Shown here piece after piece: positions 9,243-17,838 of a DNA stretch of 56,772 nt. Source of the stretch: Clostridia bacterium (GTDB taxonomy: Bacteria; Bacillota; Clostridia; Lachnospirales; Lachnospiraceae). Positions within the stretch are counted from its first letter, which is position 1, and every line of letters starts with the position of its first letter. Where the stretch lies: the NCBI GenBank assembly GCA_003249225.1, contig QKJQ01000028.1, forward strand, positions 1-56,772, given 5' to 3'. A program made the translations under genes and the position numbers. Below the pieces are notes generated by a model. It saw only the letters and a list, made by a program, of their open reading frames with translations. It did no database searches and was not told the origin of the DNA.

Positions 9243-10829
9243 TTACAACTCCAAAAGATTCGTTCTGGCATTCGCACTCCGCAGAAAAATGGTCAGCCCC
9301 GCTGCCATTATGCAGATTACGAGTTTCGTAAAGTCAGCGGATACCTGCGGAAACATAACGACCGGAACTGCACATAAGATTATGATTACCGGACCACCAA
9401 GTCCTCCAATCAGAGCCGAGGCACTCTGTTTTACTACGGTCACTTCATTCTCCCAGTTGAACACCGGGAATTTTAAGTTAATGGTGATGCCAAATTCACA
9501 GGCAAACACACAAAAGATTGCGGGTATAACGACCAGCCATATAGTATCCAAAAAAACAGGCTTCAATGCAATAACAAGAAGAACTTCAGATACCAGATAA
9601 AAAGGTGCGATCAGTATCAGATTCATTAAGACCTTGCTGTCAAAGATCATCTGTGTACTGACTGGCAAGCTTTTTACGATCCACCACTGCTTTCCTTCCA
9701 GTGATACTGAACTGCACGTCGTTGGCATCATACATAGTACACAGGATAAAACAAAGGGAAGCAATCCCGCCAGGTCCGTTTGTAGGGGTATATATTCTTT
9801 CAGCTTTTCCACTCCGGACACCAGCACTCCTATGGCTAAAAGAACGCCCATGATCGGTCCGATAATCGTATTTGTTACATATACACTGGAAGCAAAGTAG
9901 CGTTTCATCTCACGTTTGCACATAGAGAAGAGCACACCTTCCTGTTTTAAGGTTCCCATCTTATAATTATTTTTTGAATAGGTGCTGAACAGACCACGGC
10001 AGATACTGTGAAATTTGACCGAGACCAGGGCTACCATTCCGGTAAAGATCACAAGAAATCCTGCGATACACAGAATGCATAACAGGAAATCACCTTGCAA
10101 CATCGCATTTCCAAGCCATACAGCAGGTGGATAGATGCCGGCAATCCCTTTTGTCAGCATATCTGACATTGACAGAATCATATCTTTTAACGCATTTTCA
10201 TCGTACCCTCCAAGCGAACTTGAACCAATCAGGATAATCACTACGAGAACTATGGAAAGCCCTGCCCCAATCAGACTTTTATATCGCATCCTGGAGGTAA
10301 TAGCGGTTACCAGTGCTCCAAGCAAAGTGGCAAAGGTCAACGGCACCATTGGCAAAAAGAAAGCTTCCAGCAGCGCGATCAGGTAGAACGAGACCGGTGG
10401 ATGCAAAAGAAAAGCATACACACCAATACCGGGTATCAAAATAGCAAAAACGAACAACAGATTCTCCACATACATCCGCAGGAAACGGCTGATAACAATT
10501 GCCGTTTGCGACAACGGCAGGGAACTTATAATGTCATACCCATTTTTTTGAAAAATAACACTTCCAGTCATGAACATGGAAAAAAAGAAAATGACCAGGC
10601 TTGCTACTGCAATCAGATACATGGGCAGGGTATCCTCAAGCCCCAGCTGTATAAAACCGTATACAAAACCTCCGACATACAGAAAAAGAACAGCGATTAC
10701 GAACAGCCAGACAATGCCAAGTGCTATTGCCTTGTTTTTTGCTTTTTTATCACTGGTATGACGGATCACATTGATTCCGAATAAATTCGTCATCTGAAAT
10801 TTTGTCAGATTCTTAATTTGTGTTCCCAT
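9243..10829 (-). CDS. ABC transporter permease (ABC-2-like, 528 aa)
   Basis: Large membrane protein with about twelve hydrophobic segments, organised as two halves of six separated near residue 290, consistent with a fused permease dimer. Its start overlaps the end of the ATP-binding protein gene by 17 nt, so the two are coupled. The soluble N-terminal 40 residues are followed by paired helices. The family is the large, poorly characterised Firmicutes permease group found beside BcrA-type ATPases. Function is probably export of a peptide, antibiotic or lipid; nothing in the sequence narrows this down. Confidence 0.85.
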   Translation of the reverse strand: MGTQIKNLTKFQMTNLFGINVIRHTSDKKAKNKAIALGIVWLFVIAVLFLYVGGFVYGFIQLGLEDTLPMYLIAVASLVIFFFSMFMTGSVIFQKNGYDIISSLPLSQTAIVISRFLRMYVENLLFVFAILIPGIGVYAFLLHPPVSFYLIALLEAFFLPMVPLTFATLLGALVTAITSRMRYKSLIGAGLSIVLVVIILIGSSSLGGYDENALKDMILSMSDMLTKGIAGIYPPAVWLGNAMLQGDFLLCILCIAGFLVIFTGMVALVSVKFHSICRGLFSTYSKNNYKMGTLKQEGVLFSMCKREMKRYFASSVYVTNTIIGPIMGVLLAIGVLVSGVEKLKEYIPLQTDLAGLLPFVLSCVLCMMPTTCSSVSLEGKQWWIVKSLPVSTQMIFDSKVLMNLILIAPFYLVSEVLLVIALKPVFLDTIWLVVIPAIFCVFACEFGITINLKFPVFNWENEVTVVKQSASALIGGLGGPVIIILCAVPVVMFPQVSADFTKLVICIMAAGLTIFLRSANARTNLLEL

Positions 10830-11538
10830 GATTTACTACCTCCATAAAAGTGGATTCCAGTGACTGCCCTTCTTTTACGATTTCATCCATTCGTCCGGAA
10901 GCGACCAGGCTTCCCTCTTTTATGATGGCGACCTTATTGCATAGCTTTTCGGCAACATCCAGTACATGGGTCGAAAAGAAGATAGCGCCGCCTCTCTCAC
11001 AGATACTTCTCATAATTTCTTTTAATACTACAGAAGCTTTTGGATCCAGTCCTACAAAGGGCTCATCCAGAATTAAAAGCTTTGGTTCATGAACCAGTGC
11101 AGAGATTATGGCAAGCTTTTGTTTCATACCATGAGAGTAAGATGAGATCAGGTCACCAAGTGCTCGTGTAATCTCAAAATCCTCTGCATATTTTTTAATT
11201 CTTTCTTCTCTTTCTGCCGGAGAAATTCCAAACACATCTGCAATGAAATTCAGGTACTGAATTCCGGTCAGATATTCATAAAGATCAGGGTTATCCGGAA
11301 TATAGGCGATTTTCCGCTTACAAGCCATGGCATCTTCTTTGATTGACGTTCCGTCAATTTGTATTTCACCTTTTTCAAACCCATGGATTCCAACAGTACA
11401 TTTCAGCATTGTCGTCTTTCCGGCTCCGTTATGTCCGATAAAGCCATAAATATCTCCAGCTTCAATCGCAAGACTGATATCTGTTATTCCTTTGTTACTT
11501 CCCTTGTAGTGCTTGGTCACATTCTTTATTGTCAGCAT
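10813..11538 (-). CDS. ABC transporter ATP-binding protein (BcrA type)
   Basis: A 241-aa ATPase partner of the downstream permease. Motifs: Walker A GHNGAGKT near residues 35-42, signature SSYSHGMKQK around 136-145, Walker B LLILDEPFVGLD around 155-166, and switch His in STHVLD. The C-terminal 30 residues are typical of the drug-exporter (CcmA/BcrA) class. AAGGAGAAGC precedes the ATG. It is preceded in the operon by a helix-turn-helix regulator and a tiny Lys-rich frame, suggesting the regulator controls exporter expression. Confidence 0.92.
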   Translation of the reverse strand: MLTIKNVTKHYKGSNKGITDISLAIEAGDIYGFIGHNGAGKTTMLKCTVGIHGFEKGEIQIDGTSIKEDAMACKRKIAYIPDNPDLYEYLTGIQYLNFIADVFGISPAEREERIKKYAEDFEITRALGDLISSYSHGMKQKLAIISALVHEPKLLILDEPFVGLDPKASVVLKEIMRSICERGGAIFFSTHVLDVAEKLCNKVAIIKEGSLVASGRMDEIVKEGQSLESTFMEVVNHGNTN

Positions 11539-11559
11539 ATAGCTTCTCCTTATCTTTGA

Positions 11560-11688
11560 TTAATCTCCAATCGTTCCATGTTCTGTCTCAACATGCTTTA
11601 CTTGCTTTACTTGCTTTACATGCTTTACATGCTCTACCTTCTTTTCAATCGTTTTGTCATCTTTTGGTGTATTCTTGCTTTCGTTCAC
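11560..11688 (-). CDS. Possible 42-aa Lys/His-rich small protein
   Basis: GTG-initiated frame between the regulator and the ABC ATPase, encoding mostly charged residues and a run of KHV/KQV triplets. It lies in the same frame as the regulator and is separated from it by TGA and TAG plus 11 codons, so it could be a degraded C-terminal tail rather than a separate gene. The ribosome binding site is weak (AAAAGAG). No homologue is known to me. Confidence 0.3.
   Translation of the reverse strand: MNESKNTPKDDKTIEKKVEHVKHVKQVKQVKHVETEHGTIGD
11592..11636. repeat. Five tandem 9-bp repeats
   Basis: Five head-to-tail copies of CATGCTTTA, with C/T variants CTTGCTTTA and CATGCTCTA. On the minus strand the unit is three codons, so copy changes would preserve the frame of the small Lys-rich ORF (KHV or KQV per unit). 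Confidence 0.85.
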
Positions 11689-11727
11689 TATGCCATGAAC
11701 TCTTTTTGAATGAGCCGTCGCCTAGTG

Positions 11728-12246
11728 TCATCTTTCCTCAGGCGAGGATACGAAGGACAAACGCCTTACCTTCCTGTCTCCTCCGCCTTTCTTGGTACTG
11801 CACGCTGAAATTAAAGCTCCAATGTCTGTTAACAGCTTACCAAACTCCTCATCCGTCAGCATAAGGGTCGATGTCTGCAGCAACAGCATATCCTTCTGCG
11901 GGTCAGCCTCTTCATTTTCAAAGTATCTCAAAAATGTTGATTGCATGGACAACAGGGTCTGATAAAAAACTGCTCCGATCTCCTGATTGGTGGGAACATG
12001 ATCAAAAGGATTCTGAACCAGCGCGTATGTCTTTTCTATCGTTCCCCTAACCTTCCTCTCTTCAATGATCTGAATCAACCCCGTATCAAGCAGTTTTTTA
12101 ATATGGCGGTACAGACTTGCCGGAGGGACATCCGCCAATACCTGCAGGATCTCATTCGAAGTACCTTTCCCGTTTGAAATAAGATATTGGATGATTCGTT
12201 GTCTGACCGGATTCATTACTGCCTTGGATAGTTCTTTGTATTCCAA
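11728..12246 (-). CDS. ArsR-like winged-helix transcriptional regulator
   Basis: Cytoplasmic DNA-binding protein of 172 aa, probably controlling the ABC exporter genes downstream. The TTG start is chosen because AAAGGAGAG lies about 7 nt upstream; a longer frame has no ribosome binding site. Residues 8-75 form a winged helix (VMNPVRQRIIQYL, then SNEILQVLADVPPASLYRHIKKL as recognition helices, then a RGTIEKTYAL wing). The C-terminal half is helical and could bind a ligand or dimerise. Architecture matches the HTH_20/ArsR-like regulators often paired with ABC-2 exporters. Confidence 0.85.
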   Translation of the reverse strand: MEYKELSKAVMNPVRQRIIQYLISNGKGTSNEILQVLADVPPASLYRHIKKLLDTGLIQIIEERKVRGTIEKTYALVQNPFDHVPTNQEIGAVFYQTLLSMQSTFLRYFENEEADPQKDMLLLQTSTLMLTDEEFGKLLTDIGALISACSTKKGGGDRKVRRLSFVSSPEER

Positions 12247-12259
12247 TGATTCTCTCCTT

Positions 12260-12484
12260 TCATAATGGCATTCTACGAACACCGTTGATTCCTTCTTTAT
12301 TCCCAGTACAATTGATTTTCATTCTGTTCTTATTCTTATTCCTGTTCTTATCCTTGTTCTTATTCATGTTCTTATTCTTACGTTTGTTCACATTATTATC
12401 ACTATCAATATTATTATCATTTATGATTATATTCTTGTTTGTGATATTAATCAAGCTTTTTTTATTCTGCGCCGATCTTTCCAT
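12260..12484 (-). CDS. Possible 74-aa Asn/Lys-rich small protein
   Basis: The ATG is preceded by AGGAAAAAGGA with acceptable spacing, and the stop (TGA) directly abuts the ribosome binding site of the regulator, as expected for a coupled leader gene. The sequence is low complexity: residues 34-60 are nearly all N, K, R and M, encoded by degenerate TTCTTA-type hexamers. It could equally be a non-coding repetitive tract that happens to stay open. Family not recognised. Confidence 0.3.
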   Translation of the reverse strand: MERSAQNKKSLINITNKNIIINDNNIDSDNNVNKRKNKNMNKNKDKNRNKNKNRMKINCTGNKEGINGVRRMPL

Positions 12485-12653
12485 TCCTTTTTCCTGATGT
12501 ACGTGGCGTAAAATGGAATAATCTTGAAAAGTTCTTGCTTTTTTCTTTGTTTCGGGATACCATGGTTAAAAATAATTTTCCTGACAAAAATGGTAAATCA
12601 CCGCCTCCCATATTCACTTTCATCCCTCAATTGATTTGTAAGGAGCTTAGCTT

Positions 12654-13586
12654 ATGAAGACTGACCGAATTCTTGAACTCATCCTGTATCTTCAAAATCA
12701 CGACAATGTACCGGCCAGCCTGCTGGCTTCGCGTTTTCATGTCTCTGTACGGACAATACAGCGTGATATCATCAGTCTTTCTGAAATTGGAATTCCTGTG
12801 TATTCCCTGAATGGCAAACAAGGCGGTTACTCCATTCTGCCGACCTACAAGGTCAGGAACTCTACCATACGCGAAGAGGAACAGCAGATGATACTGAAAG
12901 CACTGGAGAGTCTGTCCACCACTTATACGAACGATACCCTGAAGAATCTTATTGAAAAATATAACGCATTGTTTGCTGCCACAGAAGATCAAAAGGTTTT
13001 CTGGGATTTTGGTGTAACAAAGGAAGACGCCTCGGTTCAAAAAAAGAATGAAGTGCTGGAAAAAGCCATTGGTGATCATCGTTTTATACACTTTAATTAT
13101 CGAAATTCCCGTGGAGATCAAGCGGAGTATACTGTCGAACCACTGGCTATTCATTACAAATGGTATGCCTGGTATTTGTTTACTTATTGTGAGGATAAGA
13201 GCATTTATAAAACATTTAAAGTAGCACGCATTCAGAATATAATGATCGAGAACTGTATTTCTCATAAGGATCATGGAGATATCAGAATCAGAATGAAAGA
13301 ATCGGAAAATGCTTACTATAAGACTTGTATTACCATTGAAGTATCGTTTGCACCTTCAGAATGTACTATGATGCAGGAATACTTTCCAGATTGCAAGGTC
13401 CAATACATTACCGATTGGGAATGTCGGATGCAGATCCATGTCCCGGCAAAAGAACGGCTGTGGAAAGCGCTCCTTCTTAGCTTTGGAAACAAAGTTACGA
13501 TTCTTTCCCCCGAAAGCTATAAAGAGGAGTTAGTACAGACTGCGAAAGAATTTTACACAAATTACGACAACCAGCTGTCGCATTAA
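12654..13586 (+). CDS. YafY-family WYL-domain transcriptional regulator
   Basis: A 310-aa regulator with an N-terminal winged helix (residues 1-60; RFHVSVRTIQRDIISL is the recognition region), a central WYL domain (about 130-210) and a C-terminal WCX extension. WYL domains bind small ligands or nucleic acids and commonly control stress or metabolic genes. AAGGAG lies 9 nt before the ATG. It is divergent from the ABC-regulator operon and followed by a QueG-like gene. The target is unknown. Confidence 0.92.
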   Translation: MKTDRILELILYLQNHDNVPASLLASRFHVSVRTIQRDIISLSEIGIPVYSLNGKQGGYSILPTYKVRNSTIREEEQQMILKALESLSTTYTNDTLKNLIEKYNALFAATEDQKVFWDFGVTKEDASVQKKNEVLEKAIGDHRFIHFNYRNSRGDQAEYTVEPLAIHYKWYAWYLFTYCEDKSIYKTFKVARIQNIMIENCISHKDHGDIRIRMKESENAYYKTCITIEVSFAPSECTMMQEYFPDCKVQYITDWECRMQIHVPAKERLWKALLLSFGNKVTILSPESYKEELVQTAKEFYTNYDNQLSH

Positions 13587-13676
13587 AATGTTACACTGCC
13601 TTTGGTAAAATGAATCAATAGGAAACGTGACCACATTGTTTTTCGTTTCCTGTCCATTACAGAAAGGTGTACTCCA

Positions 13677-14384
13677 ATGAATTCAACAGAAATAAAAGAA
13701 CATTTATATGGACTTGGTGCCGATCTTTGCGGAATCTCCAGCATTGACCGCTTTGATGCCGCTCCAAAGGGATATCATCCTTGTGATGTACTCCCAGGCT
13801 GCCGCTCTGTCATTGCTTTTGCTATCCGTTTTGTCTCCGGAACACTGGCCTGCAATACGGCAGTTCCCTACACCGTTGTACGAAATATACTATCTGACAA
13901 GATGGATAAGATGGCCGTCCAATTCTGTATAGATATGGAAGAAAAAGGCATATTAGCAGTCCCGACCAGAACAAATTCCTCCGAATATGACGAGAACACC
14001 GGACGAAATCGCAATATTATATCAGCAAAGCATGCCGCTGAGGCCGCCGGTCTTGGAACCATCGGAAGGAATTCCTTACTGATCACTCCGGAATACGGCA
14101 GTCTGGTTTGGCTCAGTGTAATTCTGACAGAAGCAGAACTGGAACAAGATCCTTTGAAGCCAAGAATTTGCAACGACTGTAACCTCTGTGTTGATGTATG
14201 TCCTGTGAACGCACTTGCCTCTATTGAGATGGACCAGACCGCCTGTTGGGATTATGCTTTTGGTGAAGTAAAAAGAGACTGGCGAATTAATTGCCATAAA
14301 TGCAGAGATATCTGTCCCTTTGTCTTTGGGAGCCGTAACAAACAATTCGCACGACCCGGAACTTTTTATCAGGATTTCGTGTAA
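13677..14384 (+). CDS. QueG-like 4Fe-4S protein
   Basis: A 235-aa iron-sulfur protein resembling short epoxyqueuosine reductase (QueG) homologues. Its C-terminal ferredoxin-like part carries C165, C168, C171 and C175, then C206, C209 and C213, enough for about two [4Fe-4S] clusters. The N-terminal 150 residues match the DUF1730/QueG N-terminal fold. Genuine QueG is about 310-380 aa and has a HEAT-repeat tail, which is missing here, so this is more likely the short redox paralogue common in Clostridia than a tRNA-modification enzyme. AAAGGTG precedes the ATG. Confidence 0.8.
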   Translation: MNSTEIKEHLYGLGADLCGISSIDRFDAAPKGYHPCDVLPGCRSVIAFAIRFVSGTLACNTAVPYTVVRNILSDKMDKMAVQFCIDMEEKGILAVPTRTNSSEYDENTGRNRNIISAKHAAEAAGLGTIGRNSLLITPEYGSLVWLSVILTEAELEQDPLKPRICNDCNLCVDVCPVNALASIEMDQTACWDYAFGEVKRDWRINCHKCRDICPFVFGSRNKQFARPGTFYQDFV

Positions 14385-14447
14385 TATAATCGAATCAAGC
14401 AGCAGGACTAAGCTTTCACTCTGCTTTACTGGAACAGGAGAAACTAT

Positions 14448-15098
14448 ATGATCGTAAAAGGATTTAAATTCGGTATGTTACTGCAATTCGCCGTCGGCCC
14501 TATGTGTCTGCTGGTCTTTCAGACCTCCGCTTCCTACGGTTTGTTAACTGGTCTGTCTCTTGTACTTTCCATAGCACTGGTCGACGCACTCTTCATTGCA
14601 CTATCAGGCTTTGGTGTTGCTGCTTTGATCAATAAAAAGAGAATAAAGGTCCTGGTTAAAATCACCGGTGCTGCCCTATTGATCCTGTTCGGTGCTGATA
14701 TTATCGCGGGGGCTTTTCATGTTACCCTGCTGCCTTCCCTTCAATTATTCTCGGATATCTCAACGGAACATATCTTTCTGAAAGGAATCCTGCTGACAGC
14801 TTCCAACCCTCTTACCATCCTGTTCTGGAGTGGCGTTTTTACAACGCAAGTCATTGAAAATAATTACAACCGTGTGAAGCTCTTCTTTTTTGGCACCGGC
14901 TGTGTACTCTCGACTCTTACCTTCTTGTCTTTTATTGCTCTGCTTGCCATGTTTCTTCGTTCCTTTTTCAATGATGCGATCCTTCAGATCCTGAACATCT
15001 GCGTCGGCGTTATGCTCCTATTCTTTGCTGTAAGACTGCTGCTTAAGAAGACGGAACCGCCAACAAACGCTGCCAATGCTGTAACAAAGAACAAGTAA
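14448..15098 (+). CDS. LysE/RhtB-type amino acid exporter
   Basis: A 216-aa inner membrane protein with six hydrophobic segments and the LysE family N-terminus (GFKFGMLLQFAVGPMCLLVF, resembling the conserved PGP-containing first helix). Family members export basic amino acids, homoserine, threonine or other small metabolites. The central loop is short and the helix 4 region contains the conserved NPLTILFW motif. An AGGAGAAA ribosome binding site precedes the ATG. Single gene, 63 nt after the QueG-like gene, possibly co-transcribed. Confidence 0.87.
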   Translation: MIVKGFKFGMLLQFAVGPMCLLVFQTSASYGLLTGLSLVLSIALVDALFIALSGFGVAALINKKRIKVLVKITGAALLILFGADIIAGAFHVTLLPSLQLFSDISTEHIFLKGILLTASNPLTILFWSGVFTTQVIENNYNRVKLFFFGTGCVLSTLTFLSFIALLAMFLRSFFNDAILQILNICVGVMLLFFAVRLLLKKTEPPTNAANAVTKNK

Positions 15099-15222
15099 CC
15101 TTGAAAATGTAAAAAAAAACACAGGAAAGAGTGCTAATAATTGGATTTCATCTGTTCACGAATCTGTTAGACTTGAGTATAGGAACTATCCGTTCAAATC
15201 CATTGCAAAGGAGAGTAATTCT

Positions 15223-16176
15223 ATGTATAAGAAACGATTCGTGACAGCGGTCATGCTGCTCATGCTTTTACCATTATGCGCATGTGGGCGTTCTAATGTG
15301 TCAGAATCACCTGCTGCTTCAAATTCATCGGATGCCTCCGGTTCAAACAATGTTACAGAGGATACCAATGCCACCAACTCATTGGACGTATCCTCTGACA
15401 TTGATGCTGCATCCGATGCCGTTATTCTTGATATTGGCGAAACAAAGGAGAAAGGCTTATGGACCCAGACTACCGTGTATCCAAGCAATATTGATGATAC
15501 CTTTGTTATCGATGTTTGCCTGCCGGATGATTATGATGCCAGCCTGTCGTATCCTGTTGTTTATCTTACCGACTGCTATTGGCGCCGCGGCGATTATCAA
15601 TCCATAAAAGACCTGTACCTGAACGGCACAACAAAGGAGTTCATATTAATTGGTATTGGGTATCCGGAGGATTATAACTTTGACCTGATCCGAATTCGCG
15701 ATCTTCTAAACAATCCGCAGGAATTCCTGCGCCTGATCCTGGACGGTATTATCCCTTATGTTGAAGAAAACTATAACATAGATGCCACAGACCGCACATT
15801 CTGCGGAGCCTCGTATGGCGGTTTCTTCATGGTCTACAGCTTGTTCCAGCCGGATGGAATGACCACCGGTGTATTCAAAAACTATGTTCTTGCAAGCCCG
15901 ACCTTTAAGGAATATACCTACGATGAGCCTCTTGCTGCTTATGAGGAAATGTACTACGAAAAGACAAAAGAATTATCCGCGAATGTTTACATCTCTGTTG
16001 GCGAGCTTGAAGATGTTTATGCATTCCGCAGACCGATCCAGAACTTTATCGATCTTTTAGAAACGCGCGATTATACCAATCTGTCTGTGACCTATAAAGT
16101 ATACGATGGACTGGAACACTATACCGTCTGGGTTCCCACCTTGCTGGATGGACTGACCTTATATCTGGGCGAATAA
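15223..16176 (+). CDS. Lipoprotein alpha/beta-hydrolase (esterase D-like)
   Basis: Membrane-anchored extracellular esterase of 317 aa. The signal peptide ends in lipobox LCAC with lipidated Cys21. A Ser/Asn/Asp-rich spacer follows (residues 23-66). The hydrolase domain carries the nucleophile elbow GASYGG with Ser197, an oxyanion-region YLTDCYW near 114-120 and a C-terminal catalytic histidine in LEHYTVW. The fold matches the putative esterase (IroE/YbbA, siderophore esterase-like) family, which cleaves carbohydrate or siderophore esters. AAAGGAG precedes the ATG. Preferred substrate unknown. Confidence 0.87.
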   Translation: MYKKRFVTAVMLLMLLPLCACGRSNVSESPAASNSSDASGSNNVTEDTNATNSLDVSSDIDAASDAVILDIGETKEKGLWTQTTVYPSNIDDTFVIDVCLPDDYDASLSYPVVYLTDCYWRRGDYQSIKDLYLNGTTKEFILIGIGYPEDYNFDLIRIRDLLNNPQEFLRLILDGIIPYVEENYNIDATDRTFCGASYGGFFMVYSLFQPDGMTTGVFKNYVLASPTFKEYTYDEPLAAYEEMYYEKTKELSANVYISVGELEDVYAFRRPIQNFIDLLETRDYTNLSVTYKVYDGLEHYTVWVPTLLDGLTLYLGE

Positions 16177-16230
16177 ACGGTCCATGGGATTGATGCTTAT
16201 CTAACGTTCCTGCCCAACCTCACCACATAG

Positions 16231-16277
16231 AAAAGGACTGCCACTTTACCATTCAAGTGTAAAGCAGCAGTCCTTTT
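16231..16277. terminator. Intrinsic terminator between converging genes
   Basis: An 11-bp outer stem AAAAGGACTGC/GCAGTCCTTTT encloses a smaller CTTTAC/GTAAAG stem. The run of T on both strands serves the esterase gene and the converging PNPOx-like gene. Confidence 0.85.
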
Positions 16278-16327
16278 AACTTTCCTAATAGTAACACGAA
16301 CCTCTACTGGCTGGAAACCCGGAACAC

Positions 16328-16855
16328 TTACCCTCGGTAAGCTTTGCAGCGTAACTCTTCTACAGTCAGTGTGAAGATGAAGATTTTCTCTATCATCCCC
16401 TGCGGATACGTCCAGTCCTTTTTGTCAGAATACTGGCCCATGATACGGTCCAGCGCATATATCTTTTCCTCTGCCTTCTCAATGATTTTAATTCGGCCAG
16501 AACCAATGATGCTTTCAAAATGGCAGGTATACTTGCATGCCACATCACTTTCCACGATTTCTATCTCCCTGTCCAACTCAAACCCTGCGAATTCAAGTTT
16601 CTCAAGCAATGTTTTCTTTCTTCCGGTACCTGAGCCATGAAAATAAAAGACTCTGCCCTCTTTGGTATGTTCAAATCCAAAGTTCATGGGGACGATATAG
16701 GGACATTTTTCATCCATCAGTCCAAGTCTCAGACAATCACATTTTTTAATGATCTCATCGATTTCCTGTGGATCTGTTATCTCGCGTTCTTTTCTTCTCA
16801 TTGCCTCTCCCATATTGCCTGCCTGCATTTTGTTATGCCCATCCATGTCATTCAT
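16328..16855 (-). CDS. Pyridoxamine 5'-phosphate oxidase-like flavin protein (NimA-like)
   Basis: A 175-aa split-barrel flavin-binding protein of the PNPOx-like superfamily, close in layout to nitroimidazole-resistance (Nim) proteins. The start at an internal ATG is supported by AAGGAG 7 nt upstream. Typical features: the conserved MRRKEREITD entry, YIVPMNFGFEH (barrel strand), FYFHGSGTGRKKT (FMN-phosphate region), FESIIGSGRIKII and a terminal LRCKAYRG. Such proteins reduce small aromatic nitro compounds or act as general flavin reductases. A substrate cannot be deduced. Confidence 0.85.
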   Translation of the reverse strand: MNDMDGHNKMQAGNMGEAMRRKEREITDPQEIDEIIKKCDCLRLGLMDEKCPYIVPMNFGFEHTKEGRVFYFHGSGTGRKKTLLEKLEFAGFELDREIEIVESDVACKYTCHFESIIGSGRIKIIEKAEEKIYALDRIMGQYSDKKDWTYPQGMIEKIFIFTLTVEELRCKAYRG

Positions 16856-17118
16856 AAAGCTACTCCTTCCGTCATACCAGTACAATGTCACTATCATAAC
16901 GTAAAAATACCTTCTTGAAAAGACTTAATGAAAGATTAATGAAATCAGTATTTACATAAGTTGCAAAATTCATTAGACTACGAATGTAATGTATCGAAGA
17001 CATCTGTTTTGTCATCCTGACTGCCTGCTTATGTAAATCGATCGCCGAAGTCACCATTACAAATCATTGTTTCCTCCGTCAATCAAAAAATTCTGAACCA
17101 TTATGAAATGGAGATCTT

Positions 17119-17793
17119 ATGAATATTACAGTTCTGCATGGACAAAATCACAAAGGAAGTACCTATCATATTACAAAACTTCTGTTAGATAAGGTAACAA
17201 CAGAAAATGACACTGTAGCAGAGTTCAATGTGAATGGAATCGACGACTGCATCGGATGTTTCCAGTGTATAATAAAAGGAGAGGAATCCTGCCCGCATTA
17301 TGACCAGGTCAGTGCTGTCATGAAAGCTCTGGAAGCTGCGGATGTCATAATAATTGATTCTCCGACTTATGTTATGAATGTAACCGGACAGCTAAAAACC
17401 TTCTTTGATCATATGGCATATCGCTGGATTTCTCACCGTCCTCACCCTTCCATGAAGGATAAAATTGGTGTTGCAATCTCAACAACTGCTGGTGTCGGCG
17501 CCAAGAAAACGACAAAAATGATAGCTTCCCAGATGTTCTGGTGGAACATCAGCAAGACATATCAGCTGCCGGTGATTTCTGCTGCCATGGGTTGGAACCA
17601 AATGCCGGATAAAAAGAAACAAAAGGCAGAGAGACAGACAACGGCTCTTGCAAAAAAGATCAGACGAAAGATTGGACATGTAACTCCTGGCATCCGTTCC
17701 AGATTTATGTTCTTTGTCATGAAACAGATGCACAAAGGAATGGATTACAGTCCGGTAGATATGAAATACTGGAAGGAACAGGGGTGGATCTGA
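17119..17793 (+). CDS. NAD(P)H-dependent FMN reductase / flavodoxin-like protein
   Basis: A 224-aa flavodoxin-fold oxidoreductase. The FMN-phosphate loop is visible at the N-terminus (HGQNHKGSTYHITKLL) and is followed by a cysteine cluster CIGCFQCIIKGEESC near residues 49-63, typical of clostridial NAD(P)H-dependent flavin reductases. PTYVMNVTGQLKTFFDH is the second flavin contact. The C-terminal 50 residues are basic. The last codons form one arm of a strong terminator, so coding and termination overlap. TGGAG precedes the ATG. Confidence 0.87.
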   Translation: MNITVLHGQNHKGSTYHITKLLLDKVTTENDTVAEFNVNGIDDCIGCFQCIIKGEESCPHYDQVSAVMKALEAADVIIIDSPTYVMNVTGQLKTFFDHMAYRWISHRPHPSMKDKIGVAISTTAGVGAKKTTKMIASQMFWWNISKTYQLPVISAAMGWNQMPDKKKQKAERQTTALAKKIRRKIGHVTPGIRSRFMFFVMKQMHKGMDYSPVDMKYWKEQGWI

Positions 17794-17810
17794 TCCTTCC
17801 AGTATTTTAA
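17764..17810 (+). terminator. Terminator overlapping the reductase stop codon
   Basis: A perfect 14-bp stem AAATACTGGAAGGA/TCCTTCCAGTATTT with a 16-nt loop, followed by TTAATAAT. The 5' arm lies in the last codons of the flavodoxin-like gene. Confidence 0.8.
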
Positions 17811-17838
17811 TAATAAAGATTCTGTATACTCATTATAC

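Noticed and set aside
13620..13651. Terminator between the WYL regulator and QueG-like gene
   Set aside because: An 8-bp stem AGGAAACG/CGTTTCCT with a 16-nt loop is present but has no T run, so I do not call it.
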